Positions 51,454-60,890 of a stretch of DNA of 64,000 nucleotides are shown piece by piece. The DNA is taken from the NCBI GenBank assembly GCA_947577185.1, contig CANPUE010000012.1, forward strand, positions 24,474 to 88,473, read 5' to 3'. Positions within the stretch are counted from its first letter, which is position 1; each line of letters opens with the position of its first letter. Both the position numbers and the translations under genes were made by a program. This stretch comes from an uncultured Lachnospiraceae bacterium (GTDB lineage: Bacteria; Bacillota; Clostridia; Lachnospirales; Lachnospiraceae). The notes under the pieces are model-generated. The model was not told where the DNA came from. It ran no database searches and saw only the letters and a program-made list of their open reading frames with translations.

Positions 51454-51475
51454 AACAAAAAAACTGTTGTTAAAT
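51454..51475. promoter_or_regulatory. Candidate operator of the ArsR-type regulator, copy 2
   Basis: AACAAAAAAACTGTTGTTAAAT lies in the leader between the promoter and the start codon of the binding protein. It is placed where a bound repressor would block transcription. Confidence 0.55.
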
Positions 51476-51493
51476 CAGAGAAGGAGAGAAGAT

Positions 51494-52897
51494 ATGAAAA
51501 AGGAAATTGCAACATTGTTGATCACTGCAATGGGAGCTTTGGCATTGACGGGGTGTGGAAACAAAACGGATGATAATGTACAAACTAATACACAGAATAC
51601 AGAAGCGGATGACGCTCAGACACAAAGTCAGAAAACGGAATCGAACGAAGCCGGAAATGATGATACGTCGGGAGAAGAAAAGGTTGAATTAACCTTCATG
51701 GGATGGGGAAATGATTCCGAGGTGGCAACGTTCCGGGCGATGATCGATGCTTATGAAGAAAAATACCCCAATGTTTCCGTAGATTATGTCGTGGTGGCAA
51801 ATTCAGATTATGATACCAAAATGCAGAACATGATCGCGGCAGGGGAACAGCCGGATGCATTTTATTGTGGGATAGATTATGTGATGAAGTATGCGGCGAC
51901 AGGCAATCTTTATGACCTGTCATCTTATGTGGAGAACAATGATTTGTTTGACGTGGACAATGTCTGGGAGAATGCGATCAACATATACCGTTACAATGGG
52001 ACGGGGCTTGGAGACGGCCCGCTTTATGCACTGCCCAAGGATGTAAGTGCATTCTCTGTCGTATATAATAAAGATCTATTTGACGCGGCAGGCGTTACGC
52101 CGCCTTCGGAGGATGATCCGTGGGATTGGAATGATTATCTGGAAGCGGCACAGAAACTGACAGACGGAGAGGTTTATGGTACTTCCATGTATTCCATGGA
52201 ATCGGCAGTGTGGTCAAATGGGGCGGACTGGCTGGATGCTTCTCTGACACAGGTTGCTTTTACGGATCCTAAATTTGTGGAGGCATTTCAGTTTGTGGCA
52301 GATTTAAGGAGTAAGTACCATGTTGCACCCTCTTCTTCGGAAGAAACCTCTTTAAGCAGCTACGACCGTTTTATGCAGGGCAGACTTGGTATGATGGGAG
52401 TTGGTTCGTGGGCAACGGCAGATCTGTGGAACCAGTGCCAGTTTGAGTGGGATCTGATGGATTGGCCGGTAAGTCCGAATACAGGAGAAAAAGCGGTTTG
52501 GTTTGGAAGTGCAGGACTGGCAGTTTCACCGGAAAGCGAGCATCTGGAGGAAGCATGCAATCTGATTGCCTTCCTGGCGTTTAATGAAGACGCTCAGAGA
52601 ACAAGTTATACGACGGGCATGTCTGTTCCTACTCTGAAAGATATGGCATATGGCGAGTATGCCGAAATGGATAAGGCACCCGTTAATAAGAAGGGATTTC
52701 TGAATGTACTGGAGGATTATGGACGTCTGGCGACACAATCCCGTACTTTCAACCAGGAATGGTGGAGTGAGTTTAATTCGGGCGTGGAAGCAGTGTTCAA
52801 CGGAGAGATGTCGGCACAGGAATATTGTGATTCGGTGGCTGATTCGGTACAGGCTTTGCTGGATAAGAGCGTGGAACAGCAGAAGGCGTTGAATTAA
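51494..52897 (+). CDS. Sugar-binding lipoprotein of an ABC importer
   Basis: A 467-residue extracellular solute-binding protein of the CUT1 type. It has a short signal peptide and lipobox LTGC (lipid-anchored Cys near residue 20), then an Asn/Thr/Gln/Asp-rich linker (about 21-55). The binding domain starts with KVELTFMGWGND. It delivers an oligosaccharide to the two permeases encoded downstream. The ATG at 51494 has AAGGAGAG 6 nt before it. The adjacent GH43/GH2 genes suggest an arabinose- or xylose-containing oligosaccharide. Confidence 0.92.
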   Translation: MKKEIATLLITAMGALALTGCGNKTDDNVQTNTQNTEADDAQTQSQKTESNEAGNDDTSGEEKVELTFMGWGNDSEVATFRAMIDAYEEKYPNVSVDYVVVANSDYDTKMQNMIAAGEQPDAFYCGIDYVMKYAATGNLYDLSSYVENNDLFDVDNVWENAINIYRYNGTGLGDGPLYALPKDVSAFSVVYNKDLFDAAGVTPPSEDDPWDWNDYLEAAQKLTDGEVYGTSMYSMESAVWSNGADWLDASLTQVAFTDPKFVEAFQFVADLRSKYHVAPSSSEETSLSSYDRFMQGRLGMMGVGSWATADLWNQCQFEWDLMDWPVSPNTGEKAVWFGSAGLAVSPESEHLEEACNLIAFLAFNEDAQRTSYTTGMSVPTLKDMAYGEYAEMDKAPVNKKGFLNVLEDYGRLATQSRTFNQEWWSEFNSGVEAVFNGEMSAQEYCDSVADSVQALLDKSVEQQKALN

Positions 52898-52934
52898 CCG
52901 GTAAATCTGAAGGTAATGCTGCAGCCGCGGCAGA

Positions 52935-52976
52935 TTCCGGAGCGCAGGCCTTTGTGCTTGCGCTTTGGCATCCGGA
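52935..52976 (+). other. Strong hairpin between binding-protein and permease genes
   Basis: An inner stem GCGCAGGC (52942-52949) / GCTTGCGC (52956-52963) is extended by CCGGA / TCCGG, with no T-tract. Placed between a binding-protein gene and permease genes, it probably protects the upstream mRNA so the binding protein is made in excess. This is a known pattern for sugar importers. Confidence 0.5.
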
Positions 52977-53031
52977 TGATATGTGTCTGCGGAAAAAGGC
53001 CGCAGGCTATGAGAAAGGCATGGTTATTATT

Positions 53032-53922
53032 ATGGCAAAAAACAGTTTAAAACGAAAAGAACGAAGAGCGGGGTTATTGTTCGTAATGCCGGCAATGGTA
53101 CAGTTTGTCTGCTTTTTCTTATTGCCGTTGTGCTTATGCATTTTTGCGTCCATGACGGATTGGAATGTTCTGGTGAAAAACAAAAATTTTATTGGACTGC
53201 AAAATGTCGTGGAATTATTTAGGGACAGCAAATTCTGGATTGCAGTCCGCAACACTGTCTATATGCTGCTCCCAATCCCGTTTTACATGGTCCTGGGACT
53301 GCTGTTTGCGCTGGCATGTCATAAAGAGATCAAGGGGAATAAGGTTTTCCGGGTTCTGTATTATCTTCCCTATGTATCATCGATTGTTGCTCTGGTGTTG
53401 CTGTGGAAGTGGCTGTTCAATTCGGAATTTGGTCTGATCAATCAGGCACTCGGTCTGTTTGGAATAGAAGGACCTAACTGGCTGGGAGATCCAGTGTGGA
53501 CAAAGCGGATGATCGTCATTATGATTGCATGGAAAATGATAGGGATCACTTCGATTTATTTTCTGGCAGCATTGAAAAATGTGCCCCCGGTATACTATGA
53601 GGCGGCGACAATTGACGGCGCAGGGTCGGTTACGCAGTTTTTTAAAATTACGGTGCCGATGATTACGCCGATTATTTTTTATCTGCTGTGTGTCAACATC
53701 ATCGGTTCTTTGCAGACATTTATTGAAGTGGATCTGTTTACAACAGACGGGGGACGTAATTACGGAGTTGCAACTGTGATCTACTATATCTGGCAGAAGG
53801 CGTTTAATTACAGTCAGATGGGTTATGCATGTGCCGCGGCGCTGGTGTTTGGGGTGATGATCTTACTTGTGACACTATTGCAGTTTAAACTGTCTGATAA
53901 GTGGGTGTATGAGGGGGAGTGA
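53032..53922 (+). CDS. Sugar ABC permease, MalF type
   Basis: A 296-residue permease with about six helices. The ATPase-docking loop is YEAATIDGAGSVTQFFKITVP at about residues 190-210. The C-terminus ends in the usual VTLLQFKLSDKWVYEGE. The ATG at 53032 matches the family start (AKNSLKRKERRAG); earlier in-frame ATGs, including 53020 with GAGAAAGG before it, remain possible. No ATPase gene is in the locus. It is followed 6 nt after its stop by the MalG-type gene. Confidence 0.9.
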   Translation: MAKNSLKRKERRAGLLFVMPAMVQFVCFFLLPLCLCIFASMTDWNVLVKNKNFIGLQNVVELFRDSKFWIAVRNTVYMLLPIPFYMVLGLLFALACHKEIKGNKVFRVLYYLPYVSSIVALVLLWKWLFNSEFGLINQALGLFGIEGPNWLGDPVWTKRMIVIMIAWKMIGITSIYFLAALKNVPPVYYEAATIDGAGSVTQFFKITVPMITPIIFYLLCVNIIGSLQTFIEVDLFTTDGGRNYGVATVIYYIWQKAFNYSQMGYACAAALVFGVMILLVTLLQFKLSDKWVYEGE

Positions 53923-53928
53923 TGATCA

Positions 53929-54771
53929 ATGAAAATGAGAACAGATAAAAAGATAATAAGGATGCTTGTGTTTTTTGTTTTGCTGTTGGGCGGACTGACC
54001 ATGGTAGTTCCCTTTCTGTGGATGTTGTCTACTTCGTTAAAAGAGGCAAATCTGGTATATCAGATTCCCCCGCAGTGGATCCCGAAGCCGGCAGACTGGA
54101 AGAATTATGTTGAACTGTTTACAAAGACAAATATTTTAAGCGGTATCGGAAACAGTGTCATTGTTTCAATCTGTGTCTTGTCATTCGGAACCTTTTCCAC
54201 ATCCCTTTCTGCGTTTGCCTTTGCCAAACTGGATGTGCCCTGTAAGAATGGATTGTTCCTGTGCGTGCTTTCTTCCATGATGGTCCCGTTTGTTGTCCTT
54301 TTGGTGCCACAGTATATTATTTATACAAAGATTAAATGGATCAATACGCTGCTTCCGTTAATTGTGCCCGCTTCACTGGGGAGTGTGTCTATGATGTTCT
54401 TTCTTCGTCAATATATGAGCGGACTGCCGACAGAACTGCTGGAAGCTGCCAAGATAGACGGATGCGGGTATTTTAAAATATATTGCCAGATTTTTCTCCC
54501 GCTTTGCAAGCCTGCACTGATCAGCAATATCATCATGGTATTTATGGGGACGTGGAATGATTATCTGGGCCCCATGATCTTTGTGAATGACTCCGAAAAA
54601 TATACGCTGCAGGTGGTGATCAAAATGCTGAACTCCTATCATGAAACGCAGACGGATATACCGCTTGTCATGGCAGCATCTTTAATTGCGATCCTGCCGA
54701 TCCTGATCCTGTTTATTTTCTGCCAGAAATATTTTGTTGATTCGATGGCCATTACGGGTCTGAAAGGTTAG
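53929..54771 (+). CDS. Sugar ABC permease, MalG type
   Basis: A 280-residue partner permease with about six helices. The docking loop LLEAAKIDGCGYFKIYCQIF lies at about residues 171-190, and the C-terminus ends QKYFVDSMAITGLKG, typical of MalG/LacG subunits. It starts soon after the MalF-type stop; GAGGGGGAG lies upstream. It is followed 8 nt later by the GH43 gene, so the operon continues. Confidence 0.92.
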   Translation: MKMRTDKKIIRMLVFFVLLLGGLTMVVPFLWMLSTSLKEANLVYQIPPQWIPKPADWKNYVELFTKTNILSGIGNSVIVSICVLSFGTFSTSLSAFAFAKLDVPCKNGLFLCVLSSMMVPFVVLLVPQYIIYTKIKWINTLLPLIVPASLGSVSMMFFLRQYMSGLPTELLEAAKIDGCGYFKIYCQIFLPLCKPALISNIIMVFMGTWNDYLGPMIFVNDSEKYTLQVVIKMLNSYHETQTDIPLVMAASLIAILPILILFIFCQKYFVDSMAITGLKG

Positions 54772-54779
54772 GTGTCAGT

Positions 54780-56969
54780 ATGGTATATCAAAATCCAATT
54801 GCAAAAAACGGGGATTTTGCCGATCCCTTTGTCTTAAAATATAATGGACGCTACTATTTGTACTGTACGAATGAGGATATCCGGTGCTGGTCTTCGGATG
54901 ACCTGCTGCATTGGCATCCGGAAGGGGCAGTTATTGAAGACACTTTATTTCCGGGTCTGACCCCGTTCGCGCCGGAAGTCGTGTACTGGAATGGATCTTT
55001 TTATCTGTATACATCGCCTTCGGGTTTCGGACATTATGTGTTAAAGAGCGAGAATCCCACCGGACCGTTCCGGAAGATCAGCGGCAATGTCGGACATGAG
55101 ATTGACGGAACGATCTTTATTGACGACGATGGAACATGGTATTTTTACTGGGCGGGGGAGGAAGGCATCTGGGGCTGTGAAATGAAATCCCCGGCGGAGT
55201 TTGGGGAGCCTGTGCTGACCGGCGCTTATCTGCATGGCTGGACCGAAGGGCCGTTTGTGTGTAAAAAAGACGGCATTTACTATATGACCTATACGGGGAA
55301 CCACTATCTCAGCAAAGGATACCGCATTCACGCGTGCCGGAGCAAAACACCGCTTTCCGGATACCTTGACGATAAAAACAATCCGGTGGTAATAAGAACG
55401 GAGGGCAGACTGACGGGGCTTGGACATAGCAGTACTGTGGAGGGGCCTGATCTGGTATCTGATTATCTGATCTACCATAATCTGAATGCGGATACTACCA
55501 GAGACTTAAACATTGACCGCCAGTTATGGTATCAGGAAGTGACACAGATTGCCGGGCCTACGCAGATGGAACAGTGCCCGCCCGCAATGCCGGATTACGT
55601 TTTATTGGGGCGCGGTAATGATTTGCCGGAATTTGTGTGCCGCTCTGGGGAAATGCTGCATACAGAAGAAGGGATTGCAAGCGGTGAGGAGGGAATGTTG
55701 GCGCTTTCAAGACAGTTGTTTGCCAAAAGTTTCACGGCCGAGTGCAATATCAGAATAAAATCCGTGGAGCCGGACAGGCGCACGGGGATTGTTTTGGAGG
55801 CTGATGATGAGTGCCTGCGCATCGTGTTTGCGTCCGGGCTGAATGCGATGCAGCTCTGGAGGCGGTGCGGGAAAGAAGAACGGCTCATTGGACAGTCTGA
55901 CCTGCTGCGGGGATATGACTTTACGGCGCTGCACTGCATCAGAATATGCCGGAATCCGGACGGCTGTCTGGAGGTGTACCTTGACAGAAGGCGGCAGATC
56001 ACACTTGAAATGGAAAAGCGAAAGGCATACAGAATCGGTTATACGGCGCCGGGCAGCGGACTGGAGATCGGTTATACCGCTGTGACGGAATCGACATGGA
56101 AAGAGCGGACGGACAGCGCGGTAATTCCGGCAGAGTGTGCATTCTATCCTGTATTTGGGAAAGTGGACGGAGAACGGAAAGCGGATGGCAGCGTTGTGCT
56201 CAGACAGGGCGAAAGCGCGCAATATTCCATATGGGCAGGAGAAGAAGGCGTCTATCGGTGCGTGATAACGATGCACAGGCAAAAACCCGGAAAAACGGAG
56301 ATTCTGCTTGATGGTATGGAAGTCTGTGCCTGTGAAAAGGATGATGCGGATCTGTCATTTTTTGAAAGAAAGATGGATCGGGGGATGCATGGATTCAGTG
56401 TAGTAAATCAGTCAGGGATCGTGCGGATAGACAAAATAAGATTTTATCCCTGTACGCAATGGACGGACTATCAGAATGAACTGACGGGTGCGGAGCTGGA
56501 TGGTTATGGTAAGAGACTGTCAGGAAATACGGCATGGTCAGATTATACCGTGTCGGCGGCGCTGTCAGCGGAATGCGGAGAAAACGGAAACGCCGGTATC
56601 TTACTTCGCGTGACGGAACCATCAGAAGGCGGGGAGGGAGCTGATCCCGTGTTGGGCATTGACTTTTTCATCGGATATTCTGTTTCGTTCACAGGAAAGG
56701 AACTTATGGTGATCAGGCACCGCTATGACGAAACGATTCTGGGACGATGCGCATTTCATATAGAAGCGGGTGAGGTGCATCGGTTTCGGGTGGAGGTCTC
56801 CGGGGCGTCGATCCGGGTTTATACAGATGGGGAAAAAGAACCGGGACTGATCGTGACAGATGATTCGCCTGTGGAAAATGGATGTGCAGGCATCTGGGCC
56901 AAAAACAGCAGGTTAACGGTCAGTGATTTTATGATAGAAATGCATGGTGGTGAGAGAAAGAGGAGGTAA
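54780..56969 (+). CDS. Glycoside hydrolase family 43 enzyme with extra C-terminal domains
   Basis: A 729-residue enzyme. The first 290 residues are the GH43 five-bladed propeller: FADPFVLKYNGRYYLY (base Asp), EIDGTIFIDDDGTWYFYW (pKa-modulating Asp) and TEGPFVCKKDGIYYMTYTG (acid Glu). C-terminal sandwiches follow, about 310-440 and 560-725, of the DUF1080/CBM66-like type, separated by a CBM-like part near 455-550. GH43 enzymes release arabinofuranose or xylose. No signal peptide is present, so it works inside the cell on imported oligosaccharides. Confidence 0.92.
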   Translation: MVYQNPIAKNGDFADPFVLKYNGRYYLYCTNEDIRCWSSDDLLHWHPEGAVIEDTLFPGLTPFAPEVVYWNGSFYLYTSPSGFGHYVLKSENPTGPFRKISGNVGHEIDGTIFIDDDGTWYFYWAGEEGIWGCEMKSPAEFGEPVLTGAYLHGWTEGPFVCKKDGIYYMTYTGNHYLSKGYRIHACRSKTPLSGYLDDKNNPVVIRTEGRLTGLGHSSTVEGPDLVSDYLIYHNLNADTTRDLNIDRQLWYQEVTQIAGPTQMEQCPPAMPDYVLLGRGNDLPEFVCRSGEMLHTEEGIASGEEGMLALSRQLFAKSFTAECNIRIKSVEPDRRTGIVLEADDECLRIVFASGLNAMQLWRRCGKEERLIGQSDLLRGYDFTALHCIRICRNPDGCLEVYLDRRRQITLEMEKRKAYRIGYTAPGSGLEIGYTAVTESTWKERTDSAVIPAECAFYPVFGKVDGERKADGSVVLRQGESAQYSIWAGEEGVYRCVITMHRQKPGKTEILLDGMEVCACEKDDADLSFFERKMDRGMHGFSVVNQSGIVRIDKIRFYPCTQWTDYQNELTGAELDGYGKRLSGNTAWSDYTVSAALSAECGENGNAGILLRVTEPSEGGEGADPVLGIDFFIGYSVSFTGKELMVIRHRYDETILGRCAFHIEAGEVHRFRVEVSGASIRVYTDGEKEPGLIVTDDSPVENGCAGIWAKNSRLTVSDFMIEMHGGERKRR

Positions 56970-56976
56970 GCAGGAC

Positions 56977-58746
56977 ATGGAACAGCAGTTTCGAGTGGAA
57001 TATCCAAGGCCGCAGTTTGTGAGGACGGAATGGATGACTTTGAACGGAGTATGGGATTTTTCATTTGATGAAGAACGATACGATCAGACAATTAACGTTC
57101 CGTTTGTATATGAGTCGAAACTTTCGGGTATTGGAACAAGAGAGTTTCACGAACAAGTATGGTATCGCCGTACATTTGTGATACCGGAAAACTGGCAGGG
57201 GAAACGGGTGATCCTTCACTTTGGCGCGGTCGATTACGAATGTCTTGTTATAATAAACGGACATAATATACTGCGCCATGTGGGTGGTCAGAGCAGTTTT
57301 TGCATGGATATCACAGAATATCTGACCGATCATGCAAATGAACTGAAACTGTGTGTAAAGGATTTTCACCGGGAATTGGATATCGTGAGAGGAAAGCAGT
57401 TTTGGAAAGAAGCCTCGGAGAGTATTTTCTATACGACAACAACAGGGATATGGCAGAGCGTGTGGATGGAGCCGGTATCACACAGCCATATCAGCGCGAT
57501 CCGTATCACGCCGCTGTTGGATGAAAAATCAGTGAGATTTTCCTACGAAACAGAGCAGGCCGCGGGGTGTGTACTGGAAACGTCGGTTTCTTATGAGGGG
57601 ATAGAGGCCGGCAGTTTTTTGGTAAAGCTCAATCAGAAAAAAGGAGAGTTTACCGTCAGGATCGATGAGGAAGCATTGGGGTGCTGGAATACGATAGAGG
57701 ATCTGGTATGGTCGCCGGAAACGCCCAGACTTTTTGATGTTTGTTTTTCACTGAAAAAAGGAGAGACAATGCTGGATTCTGTGCAGTCTTATTTCGGTAT
57801 GAGGAAGGTGTCGGTGGAGAACGGCAGATTTTTACTGAATAACCGCCCGTATTATCAGAAACTGGTACTGGATCAGGGATACTGGCCGGAAGGACTGCTC
57901 ACGGCGCCATCGGATGAAGCATTTATAAAGGACATACAGCTTGCGAAAGAAATGGGATTCAACGGTGCGCGTAAACACCAGAAAGTCGAGGATCCAAGGT
58001 TCCTGTATCATGCGGACCGCATGGGTTTTCTCGTATGGGGAGAAATGGCTTCGGGCTACCATTATTCCGACAGACTTGTTGAGGATACGGTCAATGAGTG
58101 GATGCGTGAGATTGAAAGAGACTATAACCATCCGTGCATTGTAGTCTGGACGGCATTAAACGAGTCATGGGGGGTTTTGGAAGCGGCCCACAACAGCAGA
58201 CAGCAGTTTTTCTGTAAGGCCATGTATGCGTTGATAAAGTCCCTGGATCATACCAGAGTGGTGGTTGACAATGACGGCTGGGAACACGTGGAGACAGACT
58301 TGCTTACCATACATGACTATGAAGCGGAGCGGGAGATTTTACAGAAGCGGTATGGCACAATAGAACGGATTCTGCAGGAACAGCCGGCAGGGAGAAGTCT
58401 GTATGTGGGTGACGGACAGTACCGGAATGAGCCGGTGCTGGTTACAGAGTTTGGCGGTATTTCTTTCCAGAAAGACGGGGCACAGGGCTGGGGGTATTCC
58501 GCCGCGATATCGGAGGAGGACTTTGTCAGACGGTATCGTAATGTCGTCGGGCCGTTGCTGGAATCGGAACATGTGCAGGGATTCTGTTATACCCAGCTTA
58601 CCGATGTGGAACAGGAGATAAACGGTCTTTGCACATATGACAGAAAAATGAAAGCGGACCCGGAGCGCATCCGGGAGATCAATGAAAACCAGAATGCGTC
58701 AGAAGGGCAGAATGGACAGATACTGCAGGCTGAGAAAGGAAAGTAG
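56977..58746 (+). CDS. Glycoside hydrolase family 2 enzyme
   Basis: A 589-residue GH2 enzyme, shorter than the one at 14873. Sugar-binding sandwich (about 1-165), Ig-like domain (170-265), TIM barrel (270-570). Catalytic residues are the acid/base Glu in VVWTALNESWGV and the nucleophile Glu in PVLVTEFGGIS. It belongs to the beta-glucuronidase/galactosidase-like part of GH2; the exact sugar is not readable. The ATG at 56977 has AGGAGGT 9 nt before it, and starts 7 nt past the GH43 stop. It lacks a signal peptide. Confidence 0.92.
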   Translation: MEQQFRVEYPRPQFVRTEWMTLNGVWDFSFDEERYDQTINVPFVYESKLSGIGTREFHEQVWYRRTFVIPENWQGKRVILHFGAVDYECLVIINGHNILRHVGGQSSFCMDITEYLTDHANELKLCVKDFHRELDIVRGKQFWKEASESIFYTTTTGIWQSVWMEPVSHSHISAIRITPLLDEKSVRFSYETEQAAGCVLETSVSYEGIEAGSFLVKLNQKKGEFTVRIDEEALGCWNTIEDLVWSPETPRLFDVCFSLKKGETMLDSVQSYFGMRKVSVENGRFLLNNRPYYQKLVLDQGYWPEGLLTAPSDEAFIKDIQLAKEMGFNGARKHQKVEDPRFLYHADRMGFLVWGEMASGYHYSDRLVEDTVNEWMREIERDYNHPCIVVWTALNESWGVLEAAHNSRQQFFCKAMYALIKSLDHTRVVVDNDGWEHVETDLLTIHDYEAEREILQKRYGTIERILQEQPAGRSLYVGDGQYRNEPVLVTEFGGISFQKDGAQGWGYSAAISEEDFVRRYRNVVGPLLESEHVQGFCYTQLTDVEQEINGLCTYDRKMKADPERIREINENQNASEGQNGQILQAEKGK

Positions 58747-58752
58747 GCTATC

Positions 58753-59922
58753 GTGAAAAAAGAGCTAAAGTGGATGCTCGTCATTTTTATGACGGCAGTG
58801 ATCTTACAGGGAAAAGATCTGATGAGAGTGAATGCCGCAGAAACAACAGCGGCGGAGACCTACATAAATCCGATTCTTGCACAATGCGCGGACCCCGATG
58901 TCTTATATGACAACGGGACCTATTATCTATACTGTACAACACCGACGGTTGAAGGAAATTCGGGAATTAAGGTATACACGTCTACAGATCTGGTAAACTG
59001 GACGGGTCAGGGATTCGCCTTCACCAAAGGTGATGGCTGGGGAAATGCGGGATTTTGGGCGCCTGATGTGATCAGGCGTGAGGATACATATTACATGTAT
59101 TATACAGCGGATGAGCATCTTTGTGTGGCAGTAAGCGATTCTCCGCTCGGCCCGTTCAGGCAGGAAGTATATGAACCAATGCATGAATATATCAGAGAGA
59201 TTGATGCCCACGCTTTTTATGATGAAGCATCCGATCGGTATTATCTGTACTTTGTCCGTTTTACAGCCGGGAATGTGATTTGGGGAGCCGAACTGAATGA
59301 TGATATGAAATCCATCAAAGAAGACACGCTGATACAGATTTCACGTGCTGATCAGGGATGGGATGAGGATCTCATGAGGGTGAATGAAGGACCGTATATG
59401 CTCGTGAAAGACGGAAAATATTATATGACGTATTCCGGTTCCCATTTTGAAAGCATCAATTATGGTGTGGGGTATGCGGTTGCGGATTCACCGCTTGGAC
59501 CGTTCACAAAATATGAAAAGAATCCGATCATGCAGTCAGATGAATCCGTGCATGGGGCAGGGCATCATTGTGTGACACAGTCGCCGGACGGCAGCGAACT
59601 GTTCATTGTATACCATTGCCATTACTCGCTGACTGTCACAGATCCCAGAAGACTGTGCATTGACCGCATACAGTTTTCTCAGGATGCGGACGGAAACACT
59701 GTTTTGGAAGTCAAAGGACCGACCGTAACGCCGCAGGAGATTCCGTCGGCAGCCGCGGAGACTGAGGATCAGCAGGGCGGTAATATGCGCAGGGCTTTTC
59801 TTGCAGGAACAGGGCTTGCAGGGGCCGTGATTTTGATATGCGGACTTGTATATTATGGGAAGAAGAAAAAACGAAGGAGTGAAAAAAGCAGAAAAGAACA
59901 GCAATTTTCAGATAGTATGTGA
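58753..59922 (+). CDS. Surface-anchored glycoside hydrolase family 43 enzyme
   Basis: A 389-residue enzyme starting with GTG after AAAGGAAAG. Residues 1-28 form a signal peptide, ending near VNAAETT. The GH43 propeller follows with CADPDVLYDNGTYYLYC (base Asp), REIDAHAFYDEASDRYYLYF (Asp) and VNEGPYMLVKDGKYYMTYSG (acid Glu). The C-terminus has one membrane helix (AFLAGTGLAGAVILICGLVYYG) and a Lys/Arg-rich tail. No LPXTG motif is seen, so it is anchored by the helix, facing outward. It would trim polysaccharide at the surface before import, unlike the cytoplasmic enzymes of this locus. Confidence 0.92.
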   Translation: MKKELKWMLVIFMTAVILQGKDLMRVNAAETTAAETYINPILAQCADPDVLYDNGTYYLYCTTPTVEGNSGIKVYTSTDLVNWTGQGFAFTKGDGWGNAGFWAPDVIRREDTYYMYYTADEHLCVAVSDSPLGPFRQEVYEPMHEYIREIDAHAFYDEASDRYYLYFVRFTAGNVIWGAELNDDMKSIKEDTLIQISRADQGWDEDLMRVNEGPYMLVKDGKYYMTYSGSHFESINYGVGYAVADSPLGPFTKYEKNPIMQSDESVHGAGHHCVTQSPDGSELFIVYHCHYSLTVTDPRRLCIDRIQFSQDADGNTVLEVKGPTVTPQEIPSAAAETEDQQGGNMRRAFLAGTGLAGAVILICGLVYYGKKKKRRSEKSRKEQQFSDSM

Positions 59923-59923
59923 A

Positions 59924-59963
59924 GGAAAATCCCATGTGCCGGCAGAGGTGCATGGGATTTTCC
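59924..59963 (+). terminator. Hairpin after the surface GH43 gene
   Basis: A 13-bp perfect stem GGAAAATCCCATG / CATGGGATTTTCC with a 14-nt loop closes the second glycan locus. Confidence 0.75.
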
Positions 59964-59979
59964 CTGACCGCAGCAGACT

Positions 59980-60423
59980 GCTATATGGCATCCAAATATC
60001 CGGAAAAGGCCGCTAGATGTCACCTTTGAAAACATTGCAAAGAAGATTTCGGAAGATTTGGATTTGAAAAACATGGGTGGTCTGACAGCTTGGAATATGA
60101 TAAAATATAAGGAAGATTCGGGTACGGATTTATTAAAACTGTTGAATGTGCTTCTGTCCACGGAGACGGATTCGTCGGATAAGTGCCAGATATTGGAAGA
60201 AGATTTTCATATCAGAATGACTCAGACATTGGAAAGTGAGGTGTCGCTTATGTGTAATTTAAGTAAGGGTGTGGAGGAGAAAGGAATTGAAAAGGGAAGA
60301 CAGGAAGGAATAATAGCTATGGTATCAGCATTAAAGGATTTACAAATTGCAGACAGCATTATTCTGAATAAAATCCAGGAAAAGTTTCATTTGGCGGAAG
60401 AAACAGCCAAAATGTATTTGTAA
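59980..60423 (+). pseudogene. C-terminal remnant of a PD-(D/E)XK nuclease-type transposase (Rpn-like)
   Basis: An open frame continuing from before 60000, with no usable start, encodes about 140 residues beginning near RPLDVTFENIAKKISEDL. The C-terminal part (KGVEEKGIEKGRQEG, then IADSIILNKIQEKFHLAEE) is typical of the Rpn/PDDEXK transposase-like family, where a Glu/Lys-Gly-rich tail follows the nuclease. The nuclease core itself is missing. Earlier sequence abuts the hairpin after the GH43 gene, so the front was deleted. Confidence 0.72.
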
Positions 60424-60627
60424 GTATAACAGGCAGAGCATTTCCGTGTTCTGCCTGTTATAATATTATGAGATTTTTCGTACTTAGGCATGTTATGGAG
60501 CACCTTATCGCAAATAGTATCGTACAGTCAGTATTTGCATGACTGCCAAAAGTGTCTGATTGAATAAGTCCTCATTTGCAGTGTAATTACTATGTAGTAT
60601 AAATGAAGCAGAAGGAGGGCTGATGCC

Positions 60628-60789
60628 ATGTCTAATACATCATTGCTGCAAGTTAGGATTTCCGCAGAAGATAAAGAAAAAGCTTCGGAGATTCTGGAAA
60701 AGCTGGGAACCAGTTTATCTGCGGTGGTCAATATGATGATAAAGCAGATCATCCATACGGAAGGGATTTCCTTAGAAAGCAAAATGTAA
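60628..60789 (+). CDS. Short RelB/DinJ-like antitoxin without a partner toxin
   Basis: A 53-residue protein, MSNTSLLQVRISAEDKEK and following, with a ribbon-helix-helix fold: beta strand LLQVRISAE, then helix A and a second helix containing LSAVVNMMIKQI. RelB/DinJ antitoxins are usually 80-100 residues, and the extra C-terminal part binds the toxin. Here it stops after ISLESKM, so the toxin-binding tail is missing. No toxin gene is found on either side. GGAGGG lies 8 nt before the ATG. It may be a surviving regulator or a decayed module. Confidence 0.75.
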   Translation: MSNTSLLQVRISAEDKEKASEILEKLGTSLSAVVNMMIKQIIHTEGISLESKM

Positions 60790-60890
60790 ATTGTCAGTTT
60801 ATATTCTAAGATAAAAAAGCAGACAACAGGTGGTGGTTTTTCGTTGTAATATGATATATATTGGGGATATGAATACGGAGGTGAAAAAAT

